From Polaribacter sp. IC066 (GTDB lineage: Bacteria; Bacteroidota; Bacteroidia; Flavobacteriales; Flavobacteriaceae): a DNA stretch of 33,207 nt. The notes under the pieces were generated by a model. The model saw only the letters and a program-made list of their open reading frames with translations, was not told the DNA's origin and made no database searches. Made by a program: the position numbers and the translations under genes. The stretch is taken from positions 1 to 33,207 of the forward strand of contig NZ_VORR01000046.1 of the NCBI RefSeq assembly GCF_007997085.1, read 5' to 3'. Below are positions 1 to 8,606 of this stretch, one piece after another; positions within the stretch are counted from its first letter, which is position 1; every line of letters starts with the position of its first letter.

Positions 1-2
1 TT

Positions 3-119
3 AGAGAAAAGGTAATCGAATTCTTAGAAAGTCACTCTTGGAAAAATGAGGAATTCAAAAATATCCTAACAGATAATTTTCAAATTATTAAACCTAATTT
101 TTCGGGATCCTATTTGTAA
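3..119 (+). CDS. C-terminal tail of an unidentified protein, cut by the window edge
   Basis: Frame 3 is open from the first base of the window and ends at a TAA at 117-119, giving 38 residues that end in SGSYL. The composition (Glu/Lys/Phe/Ile mix) is normal for a flavobacterial protein. I do not recognise the family and the start lies outside the window. The end lies against the IS200-type remnant on the opposite strand, whose recognisable similarity stops near 124. The last residues may therefore be native, or may have been created by the insertion. Moderately sure that it is real coding sequence, with no functional call. Confidence 0.4.
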   Translation, partial: REKVIEFLESHSWKNEEFKNILTDNFQIIKPNFSGSYL

Positions 120-123
120 TGAG

Positions 124-477
124 TATATTACCTGTACTCCAACATCCAAATCCAATTGCCCAAAAATGCCTGCCCCAATACTTCTTTTTTAATTCTGGGA
201 ATTCTTGCTGAATTTTTCTAGAAGTTCTTCCTTTTAACTTTTTTACCAAGCTACTTATATCTTGAGAAGGGCGATACTCAACGTGCATATGAATATGATC
301 TTTTGAAACTACTCCTTTCAAAATTACTACATCCATAGAGTCACAAATCTCTATCAATAGTTTTCTACATCTTTTTTGGATATCTCCTCTTAATACTCAA
401 TATCTATATTTTGTACTCCAAACAATATGAACCGTTAAGCTAGAAACTGTATGACCATTTACTCGCTGATTTGACAT
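124..477 (-). pseudogene. IS200/IS605-family Y1 (HUH) transposase remnant, tnpA-like
   Basis: Translating leftwards from an ATG at 477 gives an IS200-like N-terminus (MSNQRVNGHTVSSLTVHIVW), then an in-frame TGA at 399-397, then a further 78 recognisable residues. These include the HUH motif (DHIHMHVEY) and the family signature WGRHFWAIGFGCWSTGNI. Similarity stops after GNI (about 124) and continues as unrelated residues to a stop at 94. The C-terminal helix with the catalytic tyrosine is therefore missing. With a nonsense codon early and the nucleophile lost, the element is dead. I could not identify the left and right hairpin ends of the IS. The TGA differs by one base from a Trp or Ser codon, so it is probably a point mutation. 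Confidence 0.85.
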
Positions 478-480
478 CAA

Positions 481-858
481 ACAAAGATAAAGTTTTTAGA
501 AGCTAAAGCGAAATGCACTAAAGTGCATAGTTTTAACTATTTTTGGGACCAATAAAATTACATTTATCTCTAAACCTTAGAGCACCAAATATAGTCTATA
601 AATTAGCAGTGTAAATAAATCTTAATTTAAAGCCATATTTCAAAACGAAAAATTTTTAATAAAATATACGTTTTCAGAGCTTTAAAAGATAGTAAAATTA
701 CATCTGTTTTATCTATTATACTAATCAAATTAAAAACATAAAACACTGAAAAACAGAGAACAAAAAACTTATTTTTAAAGTTTTACAATTTATTTAAGAC
801 TTTTTTACTCTATATTTATTACTTTTGTTTAACAACTAACTTTAAAATCATAAACAAA
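481..858. other. Gene-free AT-rich stretch upstream of the small membrane protein
   Basis: I find no open frame worth calling, no tRNA-like fold and no repeat in this stretch. It separates the IS200-type remnant from the next gene and ends in that gene's probable promoter. Part of it may be decayed flanking DNA of the insertion. Confidence 0.5.
820..827 (+). promoter_or_regulatory. Probable -7 promoter element (TACTTTTG) of the small membrane protein gene
   Basis: TACTTTTG fits the Bacteroidota -7 consensus TAnnTTTG exactly and lies 31 bases before the ATG at 859. No clear TTG is seen at the -33 position, so the call rests on the -7 box alone. Confidence 0.45.
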
Positions 859-1308
859 ATGAGTCAAAAAAAACTAATTATCAAACATGCAATTTTAATA
901 ATGGGAATGATTGGTGCCTTTTTTCTACTTTCTAGTTTAGTAGGGTTAGAGGGAAATCCATACTTAAGATTTCTAAATTTAGGTTTTGTGCTGATTGGTA
1001 TTCGCCAAGTTATAAAAGCAAATATTGAAAAAAATAAAGAGACCAACTATCTTGTAAATCTAGGTCTAGGACTGCAAACATCTGCATTAGCTGTAATTTT
1101 TTCAATCATTGGTGTTATCGGGTACATGTCATTTATAAACCCTGATTTTATAGCAATTATGAACGACTCTTTTTTGATTGGCGGTAACTTATCGTTGGCA
1201 GAAATAGTTATAACACTGGCTATAGAAGGTATGGCCTCTTGTTTCGTTGGTTCTTTTATCGTGATGCAGTTCTATAAAAACCATGATAAAGTTATAGCAA
1301 CTGCATAA
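859..1308 (+). CDS. Small four-helix integral membrane protein of unknown function
   Basis: The gene encodes 149 residues with four likely membrane segments (about 11-29, 35-50, 66-90 and 108-138), a basic N-terminus (MSQKKLIIKH) and a short cytosolic tail. The size and layout resemble DUF4199-like small membrane proteins of Bacteroidota, but I see no motif that secures that assignment. It stands alone, with its own promoter-like sequence and a strong terminator downstream that it shares with the convergent valS gene. No catalytic or binding residues can be pointed to. The ATG at 859 is the only sensible start, because it precedes the first hydrophobic helix. Confidence 0.75.
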   Translation: MSQKKLIIKHAILIMGMIGAFFLLSSLVGLEGNPYLRFLNLGFVLIGIRQVIKANIEKNKETNYLVNLGLGLQTSALAVIFSIIGVIGYMSFINPDFIAIMNDSFLIGGNLSLAEIVITLAIEGMASCFVGSFIVMQFYKNHDKVIATA

Positions 1309-1321
1309 AACAAACTAGCTA

Positions 1322-1385
1322 TATTTTTAAAACATAAATCCTTACTAATTTTTTCTAAATAGTAAGGATTTATGTTTTAAAAATA
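1322..1385. terminator. Bidirectional intrinsic terminator, 25-bp perfect stem
   Basis: Bases 1322-1346 and 1361-1385 are perfectly reverse-complementary over 25 bp, around a 14-base loop. The outer part of the stem is A/T-rich, so both strands give a hairpin followed by a U-rich run. It sits between the convergent ends of the small membrane protein gene and valS and should stop transcription from both sides. Confidence 0.9.
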
Positions 1386-1441
1386 TACGGCTTTTGTTAG
1401 TGAAAGCTTCAACAAAACAAAAACTTTTAAAATGCAATAAG

Positions 1442-4078
1442 TTACTTTAAACTCACCAAACTGCTTTTAATAGTTTCAATTTTGGCAATAGTATCCGCTT
1501 CTTTTTTGCGCTCTAAAGCAAGTACTTGTTCTGGAGCATTAGAAACAAAACGTTCATTAGACAACTTCTTTGAAATTCCGAATAAAAAACCTTGCGCTCT
1601 TTTTAATTCGCCTTCTAATTTTATAATTTCAGCTTCAACATCTATATTTTCAATAGAAATTGGCACAAAGTATTCATTAGATTTTACTCTAAAAGATGCA
1701 CCTTCTACCTTTTCTGAAACTGCAGTTATAGTTGCTGTATTTGTTAATTTCTGAATTACATCGTCAAATTCTTTTGAGTTTTTTTCAGAATCAATAACAA
1801 ACAATTCAATGGCATCTTTAAAAGCAATATTTTTATCTTTTCGGATAGATCTTATTCCCGAAATTACATCCGAAGTAAAATCAAAGTCAGCAATAATATT
1901 TGCATCATATTCTTTAATTATTGGATATTTTGCAATAATTAATGCTTCATCAGCAGTTCTATCTGCAATATATTGCCAGATTTCCTCGGTTAAAAACGGC
2001 ATAAATGGATGTAACACTTTTAAATTATTTTCTAAAACTTCAATAATTGCATCAAAGGTATTTTTATCAATTGGCTTTTGATATGCTGGCTTTACAATCT
2101 CTAATAACCATGAAGAAAAATCATCATTAATCAATTTGTAAATTGCCATTAAAGCATCAGACAAACGGTATTTAGAAAAGTGATCTTCTATTTCTGCTAT
2201 CGCTTTTTGAAACTTTGCTTCGTACCATTCTAAACCAATTTTAGAAGTTTTTGGTTGTGATAAACTTGCATCTACTTCCCAACCTTTTATCAAACGGAAA
2301 GCATTCCAAATTTTATTTGCAAATCCTTTTCCTTGCTGACATAAATCTTCTTCAAACATTAAATCATTACCCGCAGCAGAACTTAACAGCAATCCAACTC
2401 GTACCCCATCTGCTCCATAATCATCAATTAATTTTAAAGCATCTGGAGAATTCCCTAAAGATTTAGACATTTTTCGTCTTTGCTTATCTCTCACTAATCC
2501 TGTTAAATAAACATTCTGAAAAGGTTTTTCTCCTTTATATTCATACCCTGCCACAATCATTCTAGCCACCCAGAAAAATAAAATATCGGGTCCGGTAACT
2601 AAATCGTTTGTTGGGTAATAGTATTTAATTTCTTCGTTTTCAGGGTTTCTAATTCCGTCAAAAACACTCATTGGCCACAACCAAGAAGAAAACCATGTAT
2701 CTAATGCATCTTCATCTTGTTTAAGGTCAGACGCAGACAACGAAGCATTTCCTGTTTTCTCTTTTGCTAGAACTAATGCATCTGCGCTATTTTCTGCAAC
2801 GACAAAATCTTCTTTTCCGTCTCCATAGAAATACGCAGGAATTTGTTGTCCCCACCAAAGTTGACGCGAAATATTCCAATCACGAACGTTTTCCATCCAA
2901 TGACGATAGGTGTTTTCGAATTTCTTCGGATATAAATTAATTGTAGCATCTTCCCCTAAAACTGCATCAATTGCAGGTTTTGCTAAATCTTTCATCTTTA
3001 GAAACCATTGATCGGACAATCTTGGCTCTATAACTGCTTTTGTTCTTTCTGATGTTCCTACTTTATTGGTATGAACTTCTGTCTTCACTAAAAACCCTTT
3101 TTCTTTTAATTCTTTGCTAATTTCTTTTCTTACTACAAAACGATCTTTGCCCTGATAATGCAATCCGAAGGAATTTAAAGAAGCATCATCATAAAAAATA
3201 TCGATTACTTCTAGTTGATGTTTATCTCCTAAATTCTTATCGTTTTCATCATGCGCAGGTGTTACTTTTAAACAACCTGTTCCGAATTCTACATCTACAT
3301 ATTCATCCTCAATAATCGGAATAATTCTTCCGCATAAAGGCACAATTGCCTTCTTTCCCTTTAGGTGTGTAAAACGTTCATCCGTAGGATTGATGCAAAT
3401 TGCCGTATCCCCAAAAATAGTTTCTGGTCTTGTTGTTGCAATTGTTAATGTATCTGTTGAACCTTCTATTTTATATTCTAAATAGTATAAATTACCTTGT
3501 CTTTCTTCGTGAATCACTTCTTCATCAGACAATGTGGTTTTCGCTTCAGGATCCCAATTGACCATTCTAAATCCGCGGTAAATCAACCCTTTGTTGTATA
3601 AATCTACAAAAACCTTAATTACAGATTCAGACATTTCTGGATCCATTGTAAAAGCAGTTCTTTCCCAATCACAAGAAGCACCTAATTTCTTTAATTGTTC
3701 TAAAATTTTGCCTCCATATTCATCTTTCCAATCAAATGCATGTTGTAAAAACTCTTCACGTGTTAAATCGCTTTTACGAATGCCTTGTTCTTTTAATTTT
3801 GCAACTACTTTTGCCTCTGTAGCAATCGATGCATGATCTGTTCCCGGAACCCAACACGCATTTTTACCCAACAAACGAGCACGTCTAATTAAAACATCTT
3901 GAATCGTATTGTTCAGCATATGCCCCATGTGCAAAACGCCTGTTACATTTGGTGGCGGAATTACGATGGTATAAGGCTCTCTTTCGTCTGGCGTTGAATG
4001 AAAATAATTATTTTTCATCCAGTAAGCATACCATTTATCTTCTACCTTACTTGCATCATATTTAGATGGAATTGTCAT
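1442..4078 (-). CDS. valS: Valine--tRNA ligase
   Basis: This is a class Ia aminoacyl-tRNA synthetase that charges tRNA-Val in the cytoplasm. The 878 residues match the usual length for ValRS. The HIGH-type ATP motif is HMGH at residues 50-53, preceded by the typical PPPNVTG. The KMSKS loop is at residues 536-540 (KMSKSLGNSPD). Between them lies the editing (CP1) insertion with the ATTRPETIFGD signature. The anticodon-binding domain follows, then the C-terminal coiled-coil arm (about 805-878, rich in Glu/Lys/Leu) that distinguishes ValRS from IleRS. The ATG at 4078 gives a standard N-terminus. A TAnnTTTG promoter box lies just upstream. The gene is single and converges on the small membrane protein gene. 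Confidence 0.98.
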   Translation of the reverse strand: MTIPSKYDASKVEDKWYAYWMKNNYFHSTPDEREPYTIVIPPPNVTGVLHMGHMLNNTIQDVLIRRARLLGKNACWVPGTDHASIATEAKVVAKLKEQGIRKSDLTREEFLQHAFDWKDEYGGKILEQLKKLGASCDWERTAFTMDPEMSESVIKVFVDLYNKGLIYRGFRMVNWDPEAKTTLSDEEVIHEERQGNLYYLEYKIEGSTDTLTIATTRPETIFGDTAICINPTDERFTHLKGKKAIVPLCGRIIPIIEDEYVDVEFGTGCLKVTPAHDENDKNLGDKHQLEVIDIFYDDASLNSFGLHYQGKDRFVVRKEISKELKEKGFLVKTEVHTNKVGTSERTKAVIEPRLSDQWFLKMKDLAKPAIDAVLGEDATINLYPKKFENTYRHWMENVRDWNISRQLWWGQQIPAYFYGDGKEDFVVAENSADALVLAKEKTGNASLSASDLKQDEDALDTWFSSWLWPMSVFDGIRNPENEEIKYYYPTNDLVTGPDILFFWVARMIVAGYEYKGEKPFQNVYLTGLVRDKQRRKMSKSLGNSPDALKLIDDYGADGVRVGLLLSSAAGNDLMFEEDLCQQGKGFANKIWNAFRLIKGWEVDASLSQPKTSKIGLEWYEAKFQKAIAEIEDHFSKYRLSDALMAIYKLINDDFSSWLLEIVKPAYQKPIDKNTFDAIIEVLENNLKVLHPFMPFLTEEIWQYIADRTADEALIIAKYPIIKEYDANIIADFDFTSDVISGIRSIRKDKNIAFKDAIELFVIDSEKNSKEFDDVIQKLTNTATITAVSEKVEGASFRVKSNEYFVPISIENIDVEAEIIKLEGELKRAQGFLFGISKKLSNERFVSNAPEQVLALERKKEADTIAKIETIKSSLVSLK

Positions 4079-4108
4079 ACTTTAGAATAATTTTTGAAAT
4101 ATAGTTCG

Positions 4109-4116
4109 CAAAAATA
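4109..4116 (-). promoter_or_regulatory. Probable -7 promoter element (TATTTTTG) of valS
   Basis: Read on the minus strand, TATTTTTG matches TAnnTTTG and ends about 30 bases before the valS ATG at 4078, which implies a 5' leader of roughly 20-25 bases. I see no well-placed TTG at -33. Confidence 0.5.
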
Positions 4117-4201
4117 CAAAACTCTATTTTGTGGAGAAAATTAGCTGTCGATTTTTTAAAACAAAATATTAGCGTTATTTTTACCGTATAAACAAATAAT
4201 T

Positions 4202-4606
4202 ATGAAAACTTTTGCAACTTTATTAATGATTCTTTTTATTTCTATATCAACTAATGCTCAAGAATTTAAGTTTGAAAAAGAAACAATTAATTATGGTACT
4301 ATTAGCAAAAATGCCAATGGTGAAAAAGTTTTTGTATTTACCAATATTGGTAACGAACCTTTAATTAATAAAAATATACAATCTACTTGTGGTTGTACAG
4401 TGCCAAAAAAGCCAGAGAAACCAATTATGCCAGGAGAAAAAGGTGAAATTAAAGTTTCTTATGATACCAAAAGAGTTGGTGGTTTTTCTAAATCTATTAC
4501 TATCTTTTCGAATGCAAAAAATGCTAGAAAAGTAATTAGAATTAAGGGTATTGTGAGCGAAGGTGTTTCTTTAGAAAAGGAGAAAAGTATGCTTTCTGAT
4601 AGTTAA
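4202..4606 (+). CDS. Secreted DUF1573-family protein
   Basis: The gene encodes 134 residues. A signal peptide (MKTFATLLMILFISISTNAQ, cleavage after Ala-Gln) is followed by one DUF1573 domain, an immunoglobulin-like beta-sandwich common in Bacteroidota exported proteins. Family hallmarks are the FTNIGNEPL segment, the STCGCTVP motif with its Cys pair, and a PGEKGEIKVSYDT segment. No enzymatic activity is known for the family; cell-envelope or T9SS-linked roles have been suggested. It is divergent from valS, with about 120 bases between them. It is convergent with the retropepsin-like gene, whose stop codon overlaps its own: the two TAA stops share bases 4604-4605 within the sequence TTAA. Confidence 0.9.
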   Translation: MKTFATLLMILFISISTNAQEFKFEKETINYGTISKNANGEKVFVFTNIGNEPLINKNIQSTCGCTVPKKPEKPIMPGEKGEIKVSYDTKRVGGFSKSITIFSNAKNARKVIRIKGIVSEGVSLEKEKSMLSDS

Positions 4607-5943
4607 ATCTTTTTTTCTAATCTAAATTCAAATTTCATTTTTATTCCGTCTCTTTCAATAATCATTTTTATTTTTGATTTATTTCTTGTCTGAAATTTAC
4701 TCGTAATTTGCGCTATAGTGTATTCGTACACAGGTTTACCGTTTATTTTTAGTAAAATATCGTCTTTTAACAAACCTGCTTTTTCTGCGGGTGATGCACT
4801 AACAACAGTTCTAATTTTAAAAGTTGGTTTAAATTTATAAGAAAAACTTGTAATAAAACTAACCGAATTATTGGTACTTAATTTTTGTTCATACCCATCT
4901 TTCACAGCTAGTGTTTCTTTTTCTTTAACCAATTGTTTACCGCTATAAACAATCTCTAAACCACTCATATTATAATTAAATTCTTTGGTGAGCGATGCGT
5001 TTTTACGAAGCATAATTTGCCGATTAGAATAATCAAACCAAACTTTAAACCTCTTTAAAATTCCCGCACCAATACTGCCATGCCTTTCTGTAAATAATCT
5101 GGCGTGTTTTGAAGAAATTGAATCTAAAAAAGACACCGTTGGTTTTATAATCTCAAAGCTACCGAGCGTTACTTTGGGTATTCTACTTCGATTGCCGTAT
5201 ATAGTGCCACTTAAACCTTCGCCCAAAATATCATTAAAAAAACGAATTGGTGTTTTAATATTTTCTTTTGATCCTTCAAAAAGCCACAAAGCATCACTAC
5301 CACCAGAGTCTATTAATAATTTTACTTTTGTTGTTTCATTACCAATCGTATCTAATTGCACTTTAGCTTCTAAATAAGGTTTTTTTCGATAGAATTCAAT
5401 TGGGAATATTTCGCACTTTCTACACTTTTTTAAACTGTATTTTTTAGTATTATAGAAATCAATTTTTTTAGAATTGTAATTTACTTTAACTACAAAATTC
5501 TTTAAAATATTATACCCAATGATACCATGAATGGTAATGCCCATTTTACTAGACAAATCAAAATTATCTTTTAAAATAACATAAATAGTTTCAGAACTAC
5601 TTCCTATATTTTTAATAGATACTATATTATTTTCAGAAATTAAAGCCGCCACGGGTTCACCTTTTCCCAGTCCGCGTAATTGAACTTTTTTAACATCCTT
5701 TAAACCAATACTATCATTTTGAGAAATATTAAAAAGAATTGTTTTACTCACGCCAGAATCTAAGATAAAGGACAGTTTTTGGTTATTAATTTCTACAGGA
5801 ATAATGATTAAATTATGTATCAACCTAAAATTTACACGGTGTCTTTTTTCAGTTTGATCAAAAAAATGAAAACCCTCTTGCGCATTTACATCTTTAGACA
5901 TAGCAAGATTAAGAAAGATAAGAATTAAAAGAATACTCTTCAA
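4603..5943 (-). CDS. Exported retropepsin-like aspartyl protease with C-terminal PDZ domain
   Basis: The gene encodes 446 residues. The N-terminus (MKSILLILIFLNLAMSKDVNAQ) is a signal peptide, so the protein acts in the periplasm or at the outer membrane. It carries two retropepsin-type halves, each with a catalytic Asp-Ser-Gly: D62-S-G in FILDSG and D212-S-G in LLIDSGGSD. The second half also carries a GAGILKRF turn. A PDZ domain (about 360-435, with SASPAEKAGLLKDDILLKI) follows and probably presents substrate termini. The start codon is TTG at 5943: the in-frame codon two upstream is a stop (TAA ATC TTG), and the first in-frame ATG (residue 15) would remove the signal peptide. This is the domain order of the Bacteroidota aspartyl protease/PDZ family. 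The substrate is unknown. Confidence 0.85.
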   Translation of the reverse strand: MKSILLILIFLNLAMSKDVNAQEGFHFFDQTEKRHRVNFRLIHNLIIIPVEINNQKLSFILDSGVSKTILFNISQNDSIGLKDVKKVQLRGLGKGEPVAALISENNIVSIKNIGSSSETIYVILKDNFDLSSKMGITIHGIIGYNILKNFVVKVNYNSKKIDFYNTKKYSLKKCRKCEIFPIEFYRKKPYLEAKVQLDTIGNETTKVKLLIDSGGSDALWLFEGSKENIKTPIRFFNDILGEGLSGTIYGNRSRIPKVTLGSFEIIKPTVSFLDSISSKHARLFTERHGSIGAGILKRFKVWFDYSNRQIMLRKNASLTKEFNYNMSGLEIVYSGKQLVKEKETLAVKDGYEQKLSTNNSVSFITSFSYKFKPTFKIRTVVSASPAEKAGLLKDDILLKINGKPVYEYTIAQITSKFQTRNKSKIKMIIERDGIKMKFEFRLEKKI

Positions 5944-6098
5944 GATTTATGGTTTAATAACAACAATTATGAAGATACAAATTAAGATTTTGTCTTTTCT
6001 TTTTTTAATAAATTTTTAACCTTTAAAGATTCATGAATTAAAACGCAGATGTAAAAAAAAATTCGCAAATTTGTAGTTAATTTAGCTAAATAAAATTT

Positions 6099-7289
6099 AT
6101 GCCGTCAATATCTAAAAAAGGAAACCAAATGCCAGAATCGCCAATTAGAAAATTGGTGCCTTACGCAGAAGATGCAAAAAAAAGAGGGGTTAAAGTATAT
6201 CATCTAAATATTGGTCAGCCAGACATTAAAACACCACAAATTGCTTTAGATGCTGTTAAAAACAACACCATCGAAACGCTTTCTTACGAGCGTTCTGAAG
6301 GCTCTGATGAATATAGAACTAAACTTGCAAAATATTACGTAAAAAATAATATTCCTGTTACCAAAGATAATATTGTTGTAACCACTGGGGGTTCTGAAGC
6401 CTTAATGTTTACCATTGGTAGTATTACAGATCCGGGTGATGAAATGATCATTCCAGAACCATTTTATGCTAATTATAACGGATTCTCAAAAGCATCTGGC
6501 GTTACAGTTGTGCCCGTAATCTCTAAAATTGAAGATAATTTTGCTTTACCAAAAATAGAAGAGTTTGAGAAACTTATCACCAAAAAAACAAAAGCAATTT
6601 TAATTTGTAATCCAGGAAACCCCACGGGTTATTTATACTCGAAAGAAGAAATTGAAAAATTAAAGCAAATTGTTTTAAAACATGATTTGTTTTTAATTGC
6701 CGATGAAGTCTATAGAGAATTTGCGTATGATGGTTTAGAACATACTTCTGTAATGTCTTTAGAGGGTGCAGATGAAAACGCAATTGTAATCGATTCTGTT
6801 TCTAAACGTTATAGTATGTGTGGCGCAAGAATAGGTTGTATTGTTTCGAAAAATGATGCTTTTATTAAAACAGCCATCAAATTTGCACAGGCAAGATTAA
6901 GTCCGCCAACCTATGCATTAATTGCAAGTGAGGCGGCTTTAGATACGCCACAAAGTTATTTTGATGATGTAAAAGCTGAATATGTAGACAGAAGAAATAC
7001 GTTAATTACCGAATTAGAAAAAATAGAAGGTGTTAAAGTTGCAAAACCGAATGGTGCTTTTTATTGCGTTGCAGAATTACCAGTTAAAGATACAGATCAT
7101 TTTGCACAATGGATTCTAGAGGAATTTAACTATCATAACGAAACAGTTATGGTTGCACCCGCAAGCGGATTTTACTCAACGCCGGGCGAAGGAAAAAACC
7201 AAATAAGAATGGCATATGTATTGCATAAAAAAGACTTGATTAAATCTGTAGAAATTTTAGCTGCAGCTTTAAAACAATACAAACAATAA
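6099..7289 (+). CDS. Class I/II pyridoxal-phosphate aminotransferase (aspartate aminotransferase-like)
   Basis: This is a cytosolic PLP enzyme of 396 residues, the full fold-type I length. The cofactor lysine is K236 in SVSKRYSMCGARIGC. Other signatures are TGGSEALMF (phosphate site), ICNPGNPTGYLYS (with the conserved Asn) and LIADEVYREFAYDG (Asp pairing with the pyridine nitrogen). A C-terminal region, NQIRMAYVLH, carries the arginine that binds the substrate carboxylate. The family includes aspartate, aromatic and other aminotransferases, and sequence alone does not settle the amino donor. It is followed after 65 bases by murB on the same strand, with an imperfect palindrome between them. 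A near-match to the -7 box (CAAATTTG, 6066-6073) lies upstream. Confidence 0.92.
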   Translation: MPSISKKGNQMPESPIRKLVPYAEDAKKRGVKVYHLNIGQPDIKTPQIALDAVKNNTIETLSYERSEGSDEYRTKLAKYYVKNNIPVTKDNIVVTTGGSEALMFTIGSITDPGDEMIIPEPFYANYNGFSKASGVTVVPVISKIEDNFALPKIEEFEKLITKKTKAILICNPGNPTGYLYSKEEIEKLKQIVLKHDLFLIADEVYREFAYDGLEHTSVMSLEGADENAIVIDSVSKRYSMCGARIGCIVSKNDAFIKTAIKFAQARLSPPTYALIASEAALDTPQSYFDDVKAEYVDRRNTLITELEKIEGVKVAKPNGAFYCVAELPVKDTDHFAQWILEEFNYHNETVMVAPASGFYSTPGEGKNQIRMAYVLHKKDLIKSVEILAAALKQYKQ

Positions 7290-7299
7290 TTTTAAACCT

Positions 7300-7342
7300 A
7301 CAAGGTTTTGAAACGGAATCTAAAACTGCTTCGAAACCTTGT
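7300..7342. repeat. Imperfect palindrome between the aminotransferase gene and murB
   Basis: Arms at 7300-7312 and 7330-7342 (ACAAGGTTTTGAA and TTCGAAACCTTGT) pair over 13 positions with one mismatch (a G-U wobble on one strand), around a 17-base loop. Without a U-tract right after the stem it is not a convincing terminator. From memory, palindromes built on ACAAGGTTT/AAACCTTGT recur between genes in flavobacterial genomes, so it may be a dispersed repeat. I see only one copy in this window. Confidence 0.5.
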
Positions 7343-7354
7343 TGTATAAAATAA

Positions 7355-8362
7355 ATGGAAATTCAACAAAACATATCGCTCAAGAATTATAATACTTTTG
7401 GTATTGATGTACTTGCAAAACGTTTTATTTCTGTTGATGGAGTTTATTCATTACAACAACTTTTAAAAATTGAAAAAGATATTTTTCTAATTTCTGGCGG
7501 AAGCAATATGTTGCTCACAAGAGCTATTGAAAACCTAGTGATACATATCGATATCAAAGGAATTTCTATTGATAAGGAAGATGATAGTACTGCATACATT
7601 ACTGTAAATGCTGGCGAAAATTGGCATGATCTGGTGCTGTGGTGCGTAGCTCAAAATTATGGCGGAATCGAAAACTTGGCACTAATTCCTGGTAATGTGG
7701 GCACTTGCCCTATTCAAAATATTGGCGCTTATGGCGTAGAAGTAAAAGATACAATTACTAAAGTTGAAGCTCTTGAAATTGAAACAGGGAAGTTAGTTTC
7801 CTTTTCTAATACCGACTGTAAATTTGGGTATAGAAATTCAATTTTTAAGAATGATGTAAAAGGAAACTATATAATTACCTCCGTTGGTTTTAAACTGACA
7901 AAAAACAAGCATCAATTAAATACTTCTTATGGCGCTATTGAAACTGAATTAGCATCAAAAGACATACAAAATCCTACTTTAAAAAATATTTCTGATGCGG
8001 TAACTGCCATCAGAAAATCGAAACTTCCAGATCCTAAAAAGATAGGAAATAGTGGTAGCTTTTTTAAAAACCCTGTAATTTCTAAAAATCAGTTTTTAAA
8101 ACTTCAAAAAAAACATCCAAAAATACCGAGTTATACCGTTGCAGAAAATGAAATTAAAATACCGGCAGGTTGGTTAATTGAACAAGCTGGTTTTAAAGGA
8201 AAGCGATTTGGAGACTGCGGTGTGCATGAAAAACAAGCACTTGTTTTAGTGAATTATGGCAATGCCTCTGGAAAAGAAATTTATCAATTGGCACAAAAAA
8301 TTCAAAAAGCTATTTTGGATACATTTAATATTTATTTAGAAATTGAAGTGAATATTATTTAA
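7355..8362 (+). CDS. murB: UDP-N-acetylenolpyruvoylglucosamine reductase (MurB)
   Basis: This FAD enzyme reduces UDP-GlcNAc-enolpyruvate to UDP-MurNAc with NADPH in cytosolic peptidoglycan precursor synthesis. It is 335 residues, close to E. coli MurB. The FAD-binding half carries GGSNMLLT and PGNVGTCPIQNIGAYGVEV. The catalytic Arg sits in FGYRNSIFK. The Ser that donates a proton is S235 in GNSGSFFKNP. The Glu near the C-terminus is E331 in LEIEV, matching the E. coli Arg159/Ser229/Glu325 set. The C-terminal domain has AGWLIEQAGFKGKRFGDCGVH. The presence of the tyrosine-loop region and GYRN makes it a type I MurB. It may be co-transcribed with the upstream aminotransferase. Confidence 0.97.
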   Translation: MEIQQNISLKNYNTFGIDVLAKRFISVDGVYSLQQLLKIEKDIFLISGGSNMLLTRAIENLVIHIDIKGISIDKEDDSTAYITVNAGENWHDLVLWCVAQNYGGIENLALIPGNVGTCPIQNIGAYGVEVKDTITKVEALEIETGKLVSFSNTDCKFGYRNSIFKNDVKGNYIITSVGFKLTKNKHQLNTSYGAIETELASKDIQNPTLKNISDAVTAIRKSKLPDPKKIGNSGSFFKNPVISKNQFLKLQKKHPKIPSYTVAENEIKIPAGWLIEQAGFKGKRFGDCGVHEKQALVLVNYGNASGKEIYQLAQKIQKAILDTFNIYLEIEVNII

Positions 8363-8458
8363 ATACAACCATTGCACAACATTTTTATACTTTGGCAAAG
8401 AATCTGGATATATATTATACCTAGTATTTCAAAAAATAATGCTTCTTATACCGTAAAA

Positions 8459-8551
8459 GCGAGTAAAAAATACCCGAACGAGTAAACCATATGCAATCGT
8501 GTTTTGAAAAAAAAAGATAAATATTTGTTTTTTAGATATTTAATTACTCGT
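8459..8551. promoter_or_regulatory. Candidate operator: two direct and one inverted CGAGTAA motifs
   Basis: CGAGTAA occurs at 8460-8466 and again at 8479-8485, 19 bases (about two helical turns) apart. Its complement TTACTCG occurs at 8544-8550. The second and third copies extend to an 8-bp inverted pair (ACGAGTAA / TTACTCGT). They lie between murB and the sensor/kinase/regulator operon, where a dimeric regulator such as the NtrC-type protein of that operon could bind. No clean sigma-54 promoter accompanies them, so the regulatory role is only suggested. Confidence 0.3.
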
Positions 8552-8606
8552 GTTATTTAAGGCATATAATTTGTAAGAAATTGTTTGATTTAAATAACTT
8601 TAAAAA

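Noticed and set aside
1442..4078. Plus-strand ORFs of 70-90 codons within valS
   Set aside because: They lie antisense to a well-conserved synthetase and have no signals of their own.
8394..8410. Sigma-54-like TGGCAA sequence upstream of the sensor operon
   Set aside because: The -12 half reads CTGG instead of TTGC, with too few matches to call a promoter.
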